Assembly: GCA_023079485.1 (NCBI GenBank)
Contig: CM041115.1
Span: forward strand, 25,731,505-25,795,504
From: Archilochus colubris
Lineage: Eukaryota > Chordata > Aves > Apodiformes > Trochilidae
Direction: 5' to 3'
Length of the DNA: 64,000 nucleotides
Shown: one piece after another, positions 24,201 to 36,140 of the stretch
Position numbering within the stretch: the first letter of the stretch is position 1
How the letters are laid out: the number at the start of each line of letters is the position of its first letter
Notes under the pieces: model-generated
Database searches by the model: none
What the model saw: the letters and a program-made list of their open reading frames with translations, nothing else
What the model was told of the DNA's origin: nothing
Translations under genes and position numbers: made by a program

Positions 24201-26213
24201 TTCTTGTATTAACTGTTCATCCCAATTTTCATACAGTTTTGTGGAGAAAACAGAGCTGAGTAGGGTCTAACATCCTCATTTATTTTCATCTTCTTTCATC
24301 ATATGAAAAACATGTCAGTCCAATGCTGTTTCATATGGATGAAAATTTGAAGCAAGGGGTTGATATAGGAGGACTGTCATGCAGATGTGATTCACCAGAA
24401 ACAAGTAAGTGATCTAGTGAACAAAACCAGCAAGTTGCACTCTCTGTCATACCGTCTCTGTGTTAATGGAGAATTTTTATTTGTCAATGAAAAACAGAGG
24501 TGTCTTGTTGCAACAGTCTGGCTTTCTTGTTTTCACTCAAGTCTTCACAAAATTTCCACTAGAGGCCTGTGCATGTGAAAGTGAAGGAATCCCAGGTTTT
24601 GCTCTGTTCTCCTGCGTCAGCAACAATAATGAGTTAATTATAATACGGTCTTCAAGGACTGAATAAGTGACAGATTATTGAAGAGGAAAAAAACATGTAT
24701 TGTGGGAGTAATGAACCTATGACAGCTATGCCATCCTTTTCAGGAAACTCATGAATGAAATCTCCCTATGAGACTAGAGAAAGAGTGCAAGCACCTCATC
24801 ATTGCTTTTTTCTCCCACTGTAAACTTTGGTTTTAATAATAATTAAAAAATAATGCCTGAATCCTATCTGAATGGCTTTTAAAGTTTAACTCACTAAAGC
24901 TATTCACAGAGCTGAACTTGTAAAGGAGATTGAAAAGATCTGCACACCTAATTATGAAGTATTAAACTGAAACTTAATCTCTCATATCAATACCAATTAA
25001 ATTTTATCAGAATATATACCATATAATTTTAATACAGAGAGAATTTTTGGTGAGGTATTTTTCTGTGTGTATGAAGGAACTTTTACCAGTAAGACAGAGA
25101 GGACTGTTCAGGATTCAGACTGATAAAGTTTTCCACAGATGTTGTTTAGCCATGAGAAGAGTAAATATTCTGTTCCTTGCCAGAGTGATTTTGTTTCATT
25201 AACATAAATAAAAAATAAAATATAGTAACACAATATTGTTTAATTTGTGTGTACAGAAATACTGTTATGGACAGATGGTGACTGGTGGGATATGGTGATA
25301 TCAGTGAATAAGAGTTGAGGAGAAGTGTTACTACATTCCTATCGATGATAGTAACTTCTGTGAAGTCAATGGTCTCAGCATGGCTTTTATTATTCATTCT
25401 ACAGCTAAGCAGATTTCTTAGCAGAATCTTTTTCTGAAGACTAGTGACTGGACAAGTATCAGGTTATTATATGTACTTAGACGCTGACAACACACAGAAA
25501 AAATGCATATAAAGGTAAATGGAAATGCCTTCTTTAGGGAGCTCGGAAGTAGATGAATAAGATATAGGACTGAAATGCTCTTTGTTTTCAAATTCTACCA
25601 CCTAATATGCCAATATCCTTGGTTGACTTCAAGTAACTGCTAAAATGCTGCAAGCTTTCAGTATCTGCCATTCCTACCACATAGAGGCAACCAGCACAGA
25701 TTTAAAGACAGAAAGATACTGCCTCTCAATAAACTTCATTTTTGTATCTCATCATGATGGAACCAATAAAGCTAACAGTTTCAAGTTTTTATGATTTTAT
25801 TTGACACTGCTACTTGTCTTGTAGAAGCTGGGTACAAAATAGTTCAAATGTTACAGTATGCCCTGCACATCTGCAGCAGAAATCAGTGAAATCATGCTGA
25901 AGTCACATACAGACAAAAATGAATTATATTAATTTTTGTACCTGCACCATCTACAAATAATGTTAGCCTGTGTAATTAGGTAAGGGGTTTTTTTCTGCCT
26001 GACATTTCATTAGTCAGATGGCAACAATGGTAGAATCTGACTGATACGTGACAGTGTGTCATGCTCATTCTTCTGGATATGCCTGATTTTTTGAAGCATA
26101 TCCATGCTGCATATATTGTTTTCAACAAGAAAAATATTTTTTTGTCTGCTGGAAATTCTAAAATTAAGTGCCAGTAAGAAGAAAAAAATATTTTAGAAGA
26201 ACTAGGGTTAACA
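21207..26213. other. Unique AT-rich DNA
   Basis: No gene or interspersed repeat was recognised. An 8-bp perfect inverted repeat (TTCTCTCT, 4-base loop, AGAGAGAA) lies near 22117-22136 and is too short to interpret. Confidence 0.55.
22699..22797. repeat. Degenerate TATTA/TATTC-rich tract
   Basis: Units of TATTC at the left grade into TATTA and TATAT units. Composition is almost wholly A and T. Confidence 0.85.
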
Positions 26214-26690
26214 GACAAGCATTTCAGTGAAGAAATTCTTCCTAACATTCAATCTAAATCTCCCTAGGTAAAACTTGAGCCTATTACCTCTTGTCCTATC
26301 ACTTGTGACTTCAATGAACAGACTGATCCCTACCTCATTACAACCTCCTTTAAGGTAGTTGTAGAGAACAATAAGATCTCCCGTGAGCCTCCTCTTCTCC
26401 AGCCTAAACAACTGATCTTGCTCAGCTTCTCCTCCTAAGGCTTGTATTCTAAACCATCATCACTTTTTTGCCCTGTTTTGGATGTGCTCTAGTAGCTCAA
26501 TGTAATTTCTGTAATGAGTAGCCCAGAACTTATCTGGTGCAGTAGACCACTGACCACCCCCTCCTGGATTGTGTGGAGGTCATTCAGCTTCTTGTCTCCT
26601 AGCCTGAGAGGCTGAACTCCCTCCATACCACTGATTATGCTACTAAAGTCTGAGGCAAAAAAGGTGTTAAGCACCTCACCTTTATTCTCA
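26214..26690 (-). mobile_element. CR1 fragment, internally deleted and lacking its 3' tail
   Basis: The minus strand of 26214-26400 encodes [16 protein letters not shown] and [12 protein letters not shown], the CR1 C-terminal region. From about 26535 to 26674 it encodes LNTFFASDFSS and QEGVVSGLLHQ, the segment near the RT start. The RT core is absent between them. The usual 3' UTR and octamer tail are also missing at 26214, unusual for a LINE copy and suggesting later deletion. Confidence 0.78.
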
Positions 26691-26815
26691 TCTCTTATTA
26701 CATTTTATTATAACAATTATTATTGTTCTTAATAATAATAATTACAACAATAACAGTAGCAACAGCAACAACAATAATAACATTAGCAATAATAATAATA
26801 ATGTTATTTTTGTAA
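26691..26815. repeat. Imperfect (ATA)n/(AAC)n microsatellite
   Basis: Trinucleotide-like runs of TTA, ATA, AAC and AGC fill this stretch, for example AATAATAATAATAATG near 26786-26801. It abuts the 5' limit of an antisense CR1 fragment. Confidence 0.85.
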
Positions 26816-29017
26816 TTGTTTCAAAGTTTTACCTAGTTATTTGGTAATGCTCCTCTTTGAAAATTTTATGTAATTTACAAAAGATGTTTGAACAGTTTTC
26901 CTACAAATAACTGACTGTTCAAACCATCCTGGATGAGGTAGTATCACTTTTAGAGTGCTTTAAACATTCAAAAGACCCTAAGCACTTAAACATTTTCATG
27001 ATGACATAAGTGCTTAAATTGCCTAAAATTCCCAGTGCATAGCTTTGAGGCACATTGAGTCCTCTGGTGCTATAAACACCTAAAGAACCCCAGATTTTCT
27101 TCAAGTGGCATAGCTTTCAAATAGTCTTAAATAATATTTTGTGTGGTATAAGTGTTTAAGCTGCTCTGTGGAGGTATAAATGCTGAAATTACTAGTAGAC
27201 TACTTAGAAAAGATCTGTTTTTTAATTTATGTAACATTAAAGACTTCTTGCTCATGGACCTAAGAATCTATTCCTGATACTGCATTATATACTGTGCTGT
27301 CTTCAGATCTCAGCTAGAAATGCTTCGCTCATATTGAAAGGTACTGCAGACACTTGCTGAAGTGCATCCCTAAGAAACATCTTCCAGAAATGCACACTGT
27401 ATGTCCTTTTGCCTCTTACTGCAGCTGCTTGTCTTTGCAGAACAGCTAAGATCACACAAGTCATGATGCCTGACCTTAGGCACAACTATATAACTTTCTC
27501 CTGCTGTATGATCACTTTCCATTCCCATGTGAAGGAAAGAAAACCTTACCTGTACACCCAGAAAACACATATCAGCACAGAGGTAAGCAAATATTTGTGA
27601 CAAATAAAAACTGAGGGATCTTGTGTTCCCTTTCCACTGGGGCTACCCACTGCTACTTGGTGAGTTACAAATGGTCCATGGGTCCTCTAAATGTGGCTGG
27701 TGTGGTGTTAGTTGCCAGTCCTCCCTTGACTTGGCAGGACTTCATAACTTCTCTTGTGTTCTGTCATTAGGAAGAATTGTACAAAAAGGGAAACAAACCC
27801 CTGATTGAGGAGGGCCACCTCAATGGTAAAAGAGACCAGAGAGCTAGTGAAAGGCAAGGTCCCATGCTGCAAAGCAAGGCCAACCAAAGATAGCAACAAG
27901 GAAAAGGCTGATGACAGAAAATTAAGATCAGGCCAGGCTCATCACCAGAAAAGATAGTAATGAATTTGGAGGACATCTCTGCAGAAAGAGGTTAGGTATT
28001 CTCTTTACTTTTGGCCTTTGCCAGGATGTTTCATTATAGGAGAGTGATGTGTCTTTCAAGCAATATCTGTAGCTAACAAAACCATGAGCTCTGTTTATTG
28101 TATCTTGCTTTTAATACAATCCACCTTATTGTGATGTCATGTTTTCTCTGCACTATAAAAGAACACTGCTGATGAATAACTAAATATATGTCTCACCTAG
28201 CCACAAACTTTATTCTCTTCTCTCATTTTTTCCTCACTGTTCACAAAATCTAGTGCCCTCTTTCTTATCTCAGCATTTCTTGTAATAAACCAAACTTTTC
28301 AGAAGCAGTATCTAAGTGTGGATGAAGCACCTGTAATAAAAAAGAAAAACAAATATGTTCTTTACATGAGTGCATTGTGAAAGAACGAAGTCAGTAGGAC
28401 ATATGTGTTTAGTCTGTCTGCTGTACTTCCATTGCATGATTTGGACTTCTTATGTTTAAAAAGAGACAATGACAGTACTTATGGTAACAGCTTTAAACTT
28501 TGTAAATACCAATTCACACTGTGAACTCCAACCTGACTTAGAATAAAATCACTTAGGCTAGGTCTAGAAAAGGATACTGAAATTATTCTAAGAGAATAGT
28601 CCTAAGACTCTCATATAATACTTCAATGAACTGTGATTTCTGAAGCAAAGTGTCAGAATTTTTTTACTCTTTTTTAAGTCATAGTCTTTTCATAGATGGT
28701 TTTTCCAGCTTAATTTTAAATAAAGCCTTTTTATACCTTACACACCCACTCTAAGAGGTTGCTATGGAAAAGTTTAGCTACCCTGGCAGCCTTATGCAAA
28801 TCCTAGTGGTTGTTCCACAGAATTTTAAACAAGGCAGGGTCTTTCATGTAAACACAAATGTTTCATAAAAATGAGCAATGGTTTCGCCATTGTTGAAAGT
28901 AACAAATTAGAAACACAACATCATTTCAACCCCAAATTTCCTGAAAGAATACACATTATAATCTTTCCTTCCTAAATATCTTGATTAAAGCATTACAAAA
29001 AGAAAGAAAAAAAAAGA
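26816..29017. other. Unique DNA without a recognised gene
   Basis: No supported gene. A weak LTR- or promoter-like unit at 28120-28345 is listed separately. Open frames at 27303-27976 overlap on both strands, which argues against any one being real. Confidence 0.5.
28120..28345 (+). promoter_or_regulatory. TATA-to-AATAAA unit, possible LTR remnant
   Basis: CTATAAAAG lies at about 28155 and TAATAAACC at about 28282, roughly 125 bases apart. That spacing is common inside LTRs, between the U3 promoter and the end of R. No paired copy, clear TG...CA ends or target duplication was found. It could equally be chance. Confidence 0.25.
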
Positions 29018-29070
29018 TATAATAAATAATAATATATTATATATTGCTATATAATAATATAATTTTTTTA
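29018..29070. repeat. AT-rich tract beside a CR1 copy
   Basis: Nearly pure A and T with TATAATAA units. It directly precedes the antisense CR1 tail. Confidence 0.8.
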
Positions 29071-29075
29071 AAAAA

Positions 29076-29830
29076 TAGAAAGTTATGGGTTGGAAGGGAC
29101 CTCAAAAGATCATTTTGTCAACCCCCCTGCCAAAGCAGAATCACCTATAGCAGGTCACGTAGGAACATGGCCAGGGAGGCTTTGAATGTTTCCAGGGAAG
29201 GAGACTCCACAACCCCCCCCGGGCAGCCTGTTCCAGTGCCCTGTCACTCTCACAGTGAAGAAATTCTTGGAATGCTATAGTCTGTAACTGTTGCCCCTTG
29301 TCCTGTTGTTAGTCACCCCTGACAAAAGCTCTACTCTATCCTCCTGGCACTCACCCCTTACATATTTATTAACATTAATGCGGTCACCCCTCATTCTCCT
29401 CCAAGCTGGACAGACCCAGCTCCCTCAGCCTTTCCTCAGACGGGAGATGTTCCATTCCCTTCATCATCTTGGTCACTCTGCACTGGACTCATTAAAGTAG
29501 TTCCTGTTCCTTCTGGAAATGAAGGGCCCAGAACTGGACACAATATTCCAGATGTGGCATCACCACGTCAGAGTAGAGGGAGAGGAAAACCTTTCTTGAT
29601 TTACTAGCCACCCCCCTTCTTATGCACCCCAGGATGCCACTGGCCTTCTTGGCCACAAGGGCACATTGCTGGCTCATGGTCATCCTTCCATCCACCAGCA
29701 CCCCCAGGTCCCTTTCCCCTGTGCTGCTCTCCAACAGCTCAGTCCCCAACCTATACTGGTACCTGGGGTTGTTCTTTCCCTTTACACTTGCCCTTGTTGT
29801 AATTCATTAAATTCCTCTCTGCCCAACTAT
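29076..29830 (-). mobile_element. CR1 copy, C-terminal RT to 3' end, antisense
   Basis: One of the longer CR1 copies. On the plus strand it starts GGGTTGGAAGGGACCTCAAA. The minus strand of 29492-29749 encodes an uninterrupted CR1 C-terminal RT stretch with [33 protein letters not shown] and HLEYCVQFW. The tail near 29076 lacks the ATTCTATGA octamers. The intact frame over about 85 codons suggests lower divergence than most copies here. Confidence 0.9.
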
Positions 29831-29877
29831 CTCTTTTGAGGTCCCTTCCAACTCCTAGCTTTCTGTGATTCTCTAAA
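29831..29877 (+). mobile_element. Short CR1 3' tail, sense strand
   Basis: GAGGTCCCTTCCAACTCCTA followed by TTCTGTGATTCT is the last few dozen bases of a CR1 in sense orientation. It is the near reverse complement of the start of the neighbouring antisense copy at 29076. Confidence 0.7.
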
Positions 29878-32800
29878 CCAGCAGTGTTGGGCTACAGTGA
29901 TAGATTCATTTTGCTATGTACAATTTATATGACATGTCAAGAGAAAAAGGATTGATAACGCTAACAGCAGACACATTCTTTTACTGTTTATCAGCCCTGA
30001 GGTAGGAATTTCTTTCTTTAGCCCTGTCTGCAGTCTCTTACCTTAATTCAGCTAGACAGGTTGCGCTCTGGCTTTACACTTTTCAGCAGATAGATTCCCG
30101 TGTGGCCAGTGGACCTAGATGAAAATTGCTACTCATAAAGAAACCCCTGTAAGATTGACCCTTTTCCAGTTTCAATACAATACTATAAGCTCACTTTCCA
30201 TCCCACACACTTAGTGAAATACTGCCATAAGCCAACAAATTGCGGCTTACTGAATTATTGAAAAGCTCATTGAAAAAGGTGCTAGACGCAATCCAAATCA
30301 TTACAAAATGGCTGTTAAATTATTTTAAATTGCAGCAGGCTCACAGCATGTTTTGTTGCAGAAGGTACACTAACTCATAAGAGAACCTGTCACCAGCACT
30401 TTCCTTTCACACTAGCATTATTGCAGAGTTTTTAAAAATTAATAAAGAACTGGAGAAAGGTTCTCAGAAAGTGAAGATAAAAACTTTTCAAACACGTTTG
30501 ATAATTAACATACTTGAAGCCTCTCAAACACGATTATTCTTCAAGCTATATGATTTTTAATAGCTTGTGTTTATTTTTCCCTACAGTGAAAAAGAAATTA
30601 AACAAAAAATATTTTTCTCAACAGAACTCGATTGAACAAAAATATTTTCGCATGAGAATATCACCATTATTAAAGGAGTTTCAATTATTACTTTATATGC
30701 CTAATATGAACTATTTCACAGTTACAAATGAATGTATTCCCATAGTAATGAATGCTTCCAACTTTTATAGTCTACTTTCTATCAGGATGAATTTTCATGA
30801 ATCTCCAATCAGTCTACCTTGGGATGGACCATCAGATTTCTTAAACAGAGAAGGCAATTCCCTTTAATGTTATCTGTCATTATGAGCTTTTCACAGGCTT
30901 CTTCTGGAATCCTCTCTTACTAAACATAGGAATAGAAGAAGAAGGGAAATAGAAAAAGAAAGAATAAAAAAAGATAAAAATCAGAATCTCAGAAGACAGC
31001 AATTATAATGACTACCATGTGACTGAGAATTTATTATTTGTATAATGGATCATGAAATTATCTGTGATAAAAAGCAAATATACAATAATATATTCTACCT
31101 GATTCATCCAGTGTGTTTGCTTTCATGTTTACAATAATGATTCTGTGGCTCACCAATTCAGTATTTTCCACAAACTTCCATATCAGAGATACCTGTGACA
31201 TCTTTGTGGTAATGAGGATTTCAGATGGTGCCTCTATTATTACATGTTAAAAACGTGAAGTACCGCCTTCACTGTGCTGGTGCAGAAAGTTTTCCTTCAT
31301 AGCCATGTGAAATACATAGAAAGTCTGAGTACATCTTTCAACTTGAATTTCTTTGCTTATGGTAAGGCTGCTCACACATAACAAGTAGCTAAGCTTGGTG
31401 GACTTCTTCCACAGTTATCGTGGGTTTAGGTGCTATTGCTATGAGTTTGCAGAAGTTCCTTCAAATTCTTTTCCTGTTACATTTCTGATGAACTCTATGT
31501 ATTACTCCGAACTCTAGTATTTTCTTAGTTGACAACTGTGTCTCAGCATCAGACTACAGAGGCCTTTTTTCAATTCAATTTCTTTGCAAGCTAATTTCCA
31601 TGGAAGTTCATGAACATTACCAGTACTTTGCAGAAGTCCAAACTGTTTTGCAGAGAATGGGATAGTCTTCCAGTTCTGATTTTTACTATTTCTTTGATTA
31701 CAAGAATATCCGGATGTCAAAAATATGGGGCATACACAAAAACATCAGAGTTGTCTAAATGACCTGGTATCAACTATATACAAACAGTGATGCAATAGCA
31801 GACAGGTGACACATCAGTGTCATCGGTTACTGGTATGAAAAGGTTTGATGGGTAGATTGTAAGTCAGTTTTTAAGTCAGATTTTTATTTTAAGTCAGTTT
31901 TTCTATTACACCAAGTAGAAAAAGAATATTTCAAAACAAGGAAGTTTTTAGCAGTCCCTTATCCTCAGACTAATCACCAACAAGAAGATGTATATGGATA
32001 TTTCACATCTCGGTGCCCGAAATATTAATTAAATATGTTCACTTAGGTCTTCCCATGGCCTTTATAGCAATTAAAAGAATTATAGAAGAAAATGTTTGAA
32101 AATCTACCAACATCTTCCCATATTCCCAGGGTTCTCAGTTCTTAAATACATGCAATCCAATTGCTGACTCCTAAGTACCCGTAGATTTTTAAGAGTAATA
32201 TGAGAAGAAAACAGTTTTTCCTATTAGCTTGATAGTTGTTGTCAAAGGCAACAATTGTGAATAATTCTGAATAATTTTCTATTTTGCTATTTATGTAACA
32301 ATATTTTTCATAAAGTATGAAAATTCACAAACTATGAATTTTTTTTTAATATATTTTGCTTTTTCATCCTTTGACAAGGGTCTCAAATGCTAATTAGTTG
32401 AATGAGCAGTTAAATAAGAATGAAAAATAACAACAAAAACCCTTAAAAAATGAAATGCAAAATATTAGAACTCACTTGAGTAAGAAGATTTTAACAAGGA
32501 GACCTATTCCTAAAAATGCCAGAGTTTTTTAACATTTCCACTTCTTTTAGTCTCTCTTGAAGGATCTACTAATAAATTTGAGCATTACATTTACAAGGTC
32601 ATTTGATAATGTTCAAATTCAGATTTCTGTTGTCTTAGTTTAGCATCCTGCTTCACATACAAAGAAGTTGCATATTTTTTTAATCTAACTTTGTGTTAGA
32701 AGTATTCCCGGCCGTAACTAAAAAATTGCAAAGTGGAATGTGGTAATATCTTTCACTTACTGGGACAAGGAAGCCAAATTAGGCAAGTCTGAGATAAGGG

Positions 32801-35341
32801 AAAACAAACAAACAAAAAGTATAGTTTTTATTATTACTAAATGTATTTGAAACATGGTTGGGCTTTTTCTGTGTGCAGATCATAGCCTCTCAGAAAGTGG
32901 TGGAGATTAGGAGATAAACTGATGGGAGTTCTAGTGAAACCTCTTTCTCCCAGTAAAAATTATTGAACCAAGATTTTAAACTTGAAAGCCTTAATGCTAT
33001 CTCAATATTTGTAGTGCTTGCACCTCATATTCCCATGTTCCTCATCTCCTTATAATTATATTTGTGCTTTGTAAAAAAAATATGACTTTTGTGTACTATT
33101 AGAAAGGAGTTATAGTAACTAATAATATAGTACTCTTTAGCCATAAGCTACTGAAATCACAGATAGTAACTTCTTAGAACTCATAAAGTGAGCTTTTGAA
33201 TCACTTTGATTTAGCTTCGGGAAAAAAGACAGCTTCTGGAAATGTTTGCTTTTAAAGCAGACAAGTTATCTTAGCTTAAGGAGGTGATATTCATTTGTAT
33301 GATTTGGGATCTTAATAGTTTATTTGCTGACACCTGAATCTTTCCAGTGTAATTTTACATTAGTATTATTTCTTTCGATGCAGAGTATTTGGAACTCTTA
33401 GGGAAGGAATTAAAATGAGTCTATAATCCTTCCATGCTTACTGACTTGATAAGTAAATTTACCTTTACATTAATATGTACCTAAAGGAGTTACGAGCAAG
33501 TGCTAATTTGACTTTGCAGACTGACATGATTTTTGGTCTGGGATTCATTACAGCAGACTGAAAAAACTATGTAGATTGAGTTGTAGTTTGGATTTGTTGC
33601 TTCATTGTCATAGTGAGAGGGCAGTGAACCTCAAGTCACAGCTAGAACAGCTGTTAAAAATTCTAAACTGACAGTTTAAATTTTACATGCAAGGAAAATA
33701 CATACTTAGCTCACACTATAAAAAAGATTAAAAAAATTTATTCTAGGGTATGTGGTTATCATCAAATGCTCACAATCCTGGATGTCATGGACTCAGAACA
33801 TTCCAGTTCATGGCAACCACACCATTATTCTGAATCTTTTCTGGCCTAGATAATGAAAGCCATACTAAGCTGGATATAATTGGTAAAGGCACTAACCTCT
33901 TGCTTCAACATTTTAAAATGGTTTTCCTTTTCTTTTGTTATATCTTTATGTTCTGTTTTTGACTTTTATTGATAGATTTCTGTCTGCACAATGCAGACAT
34001 TGTTCACAGGAATAAATCTACTTCAAATCCTTGCCTGACATAGTGGTACAACTATTTCTTTCACTTCCATGAGATAAACTAAGAAAGCTACATATTTATG
34101 CACTGATTGTTTTGGAAATTTGAGATTCCTGAGATTCCTAGGTTTCTTTCTTAGACACTTAGATGGTAAATCATTGAGTTAGTGTCCAGCCTTGTAATTT
34201 TCACAAATCCTTAATTTTCCTTCTAAAGTAACCATGATTTCACTAAATTTGAGGACTTCATCAAGATAGTTTATTGCTTACTTCGGAAGATTGTCACTCA
34301 TTTCCATAGGAGATATGATGTGGTGAGACCTCTGAGTTGAGGCAGCACATACATGAGTCTTGTTTGATGCCTACAGCTCTCTCATTCTGGGCCACCTTTC
34401 CTTAGGAGACTATGAAAAACAACAAATACAAAGGAATAAGGGACACAATCTTTGGACCTTTTGCTCTCAGCCCTGCTGAAAGCAGAAAAGACTACATCTG
34501 ACCTTCCCATTGAGGGTTCAACAATGCTCAAAAGACAAATTGTGGAAATTTTCCCTTATTTGTCAGGAAAATTAAATTATTAAAATTCAGAATATGTAAA
34601 AAGCAGTATTAAGCTGCAGAGAGGATTTTTACACTAGGTTGGATTATTCAAGAAACTAGAAACCAGTTTCTGGGTTAGAAAATTTTGTGATTATTTCATA
34701 GAAGAATTACTGTATTTGTTCCTACATTGTATTTGCTCCAACCAAATTCTGTTAATTAATTTCATTTCACCCCAGACACATCCATCAGATGATTAATGTC
34801 TTTTCTTTCTTCTTTACTTGCCTTTTTTTTTTAATGTCTCCTTTTCTCTAGTAGGTTCAAAGCTTTCCTCTTGTTTACAAAAATCAAATTAGCATGTCAA
34901 GCTACTACTAATAATAGTATATGAGTATAGAATATGACAAGCAGGTTGTGAATAAGCCTTTTATAATAATAATTAAAAAAAACAGACAAAAAATAGGAAA
35001 ACAAAAAATCCTGGAAACAATGTACTGGAAAATTTTTAGGTAACTAGATGAGCTGTGGAAACTGTGATAATTCTTGAAGAAGCAAACAGATATCTAGATG
35101 CAGAAAAAACAGACCAAAATTTTGTTAAATAATGTATGTATATTATTAGTTTTCTTCTAAAATACATGCAAAGTAGCTATTTAGCTAATATATTCTGAAT
35201 AGCTAATTTTAAAAAAAAAATCACTAGATTGAGTTTTTTCTGTGCTTAAGTTGTGATACTTTCTAACACCGTTTGTTGTAAGTAAAATGATATCTCAAAT
35301 ATACACTCAGTGAAGAGTCTTTGGAAGCCGTACTAAATGGA
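29878..35341. other. Unique AT-rich DNA
   Basis: No interspersed repeat or RNA gene was recognised over 5.4 kb. The longest open frame outside repeats is at 30514-30867 (117 codons) and is treated as a finding, not a gene. The stretch near 30230-30370 is less repetitive than its surroundings but shows no identifiable feature. Confidence 0.5.
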
Positions 35342-35343
35342 TG

Positions 35344-36005
35344 TCTGGTGAACACTCACCAATAAATTGAAAAAAATCTCTCTTGAGCCAGCAAATGAGT
35401 GTTACAAGATGGCTATGAAATGGCTGACTCCAGTAGATGGCTACTCTTTGCTATTTCTCTATCACACCTTTACTTCTTCAAGGACTTTTTTTCAAAGAAA
35501 AACAGTCATTTTGAGTAGGAAGCAGAGGGAAAAAAGTTGCACCAGGCGCAAACTACAAAAAACAGTAGACAAAGGCTCCCCTGCAGGAGCATTTTGGAGG
35601 ATGAAATTGTGAATCTCTGCTCTCTTTTTCTCTTTTCCTAAAATTGTGTTCTTAGGTTGCATCCCCTTCCCCGAGTACTTCATCTCTAAAAAACATGTTT
35701 CTCTTCCACCCTTCCTCCTCCCCTTTTTTCTGTTTGGGACACACCTTTTACTAATTAAGTCACTAAGGACACACTTTGTTTTTCATTACATGAAGAGCAA
35801 TCAAGTCCACATTGTTTATATTCTTTCTCTCATTTACCCAATTATTTAGCTCTTCCTAAAATTCTATCCCCTAACTGGATGTTTTCCCTTAAATAAACCA
35901 TTTGACTCATTTAGCTCTTAAGTTGGCTGTTTTGCAATTTGTGGTGCAGAACGAGCAGTGACCTATTTTTCCTCATAAGCAAAATATAAAACAGTTATGG
36001 TTACA
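35344..36005 (+). mobile_element. 5' LTR of the endogenous retrovirus
   Basis: Similar through its length to 44586-45310, with matching blocks such as TCTTGAGCCAGCAAA, CAGTCATTTTGAGTAGGA and TAAGTTGGCTGTTTTGCA. The start aligned with TGTGGTGA of the 3' copy reads TCTGGTGA, and the end is TTACA. An AATAAA signal lies at 35892-35897, followed by a G/T-rich stretch, as expected for R. It is about 60 bases shorter than the 3' LTR. The true left end could lie a few bases either side, or further upstream if this copy is truncated. Confidence 0.8.
35892..35897 (+). terminator. AATAAA signal in the 5' LTR
   Basis: AATAAA followed about 35-40 bases later by GTTGGCTGTTTT. The 3' LTR carries AATAAG at the matching place (45194-45199). 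Confidence 0.5.
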
Positions 36006-36140
36006 GTCTTCAGCATTTTAATTGGCATAGTTGGGAGGATAGAGGAGGAAAATATTGGAGCCTCCCCCTAACAGTGCTCTCAAATTGGAAAATTAACTCT
36101 TCATTAAAAATTAAAATTTAGATTTCTTCTGAAACAGACA

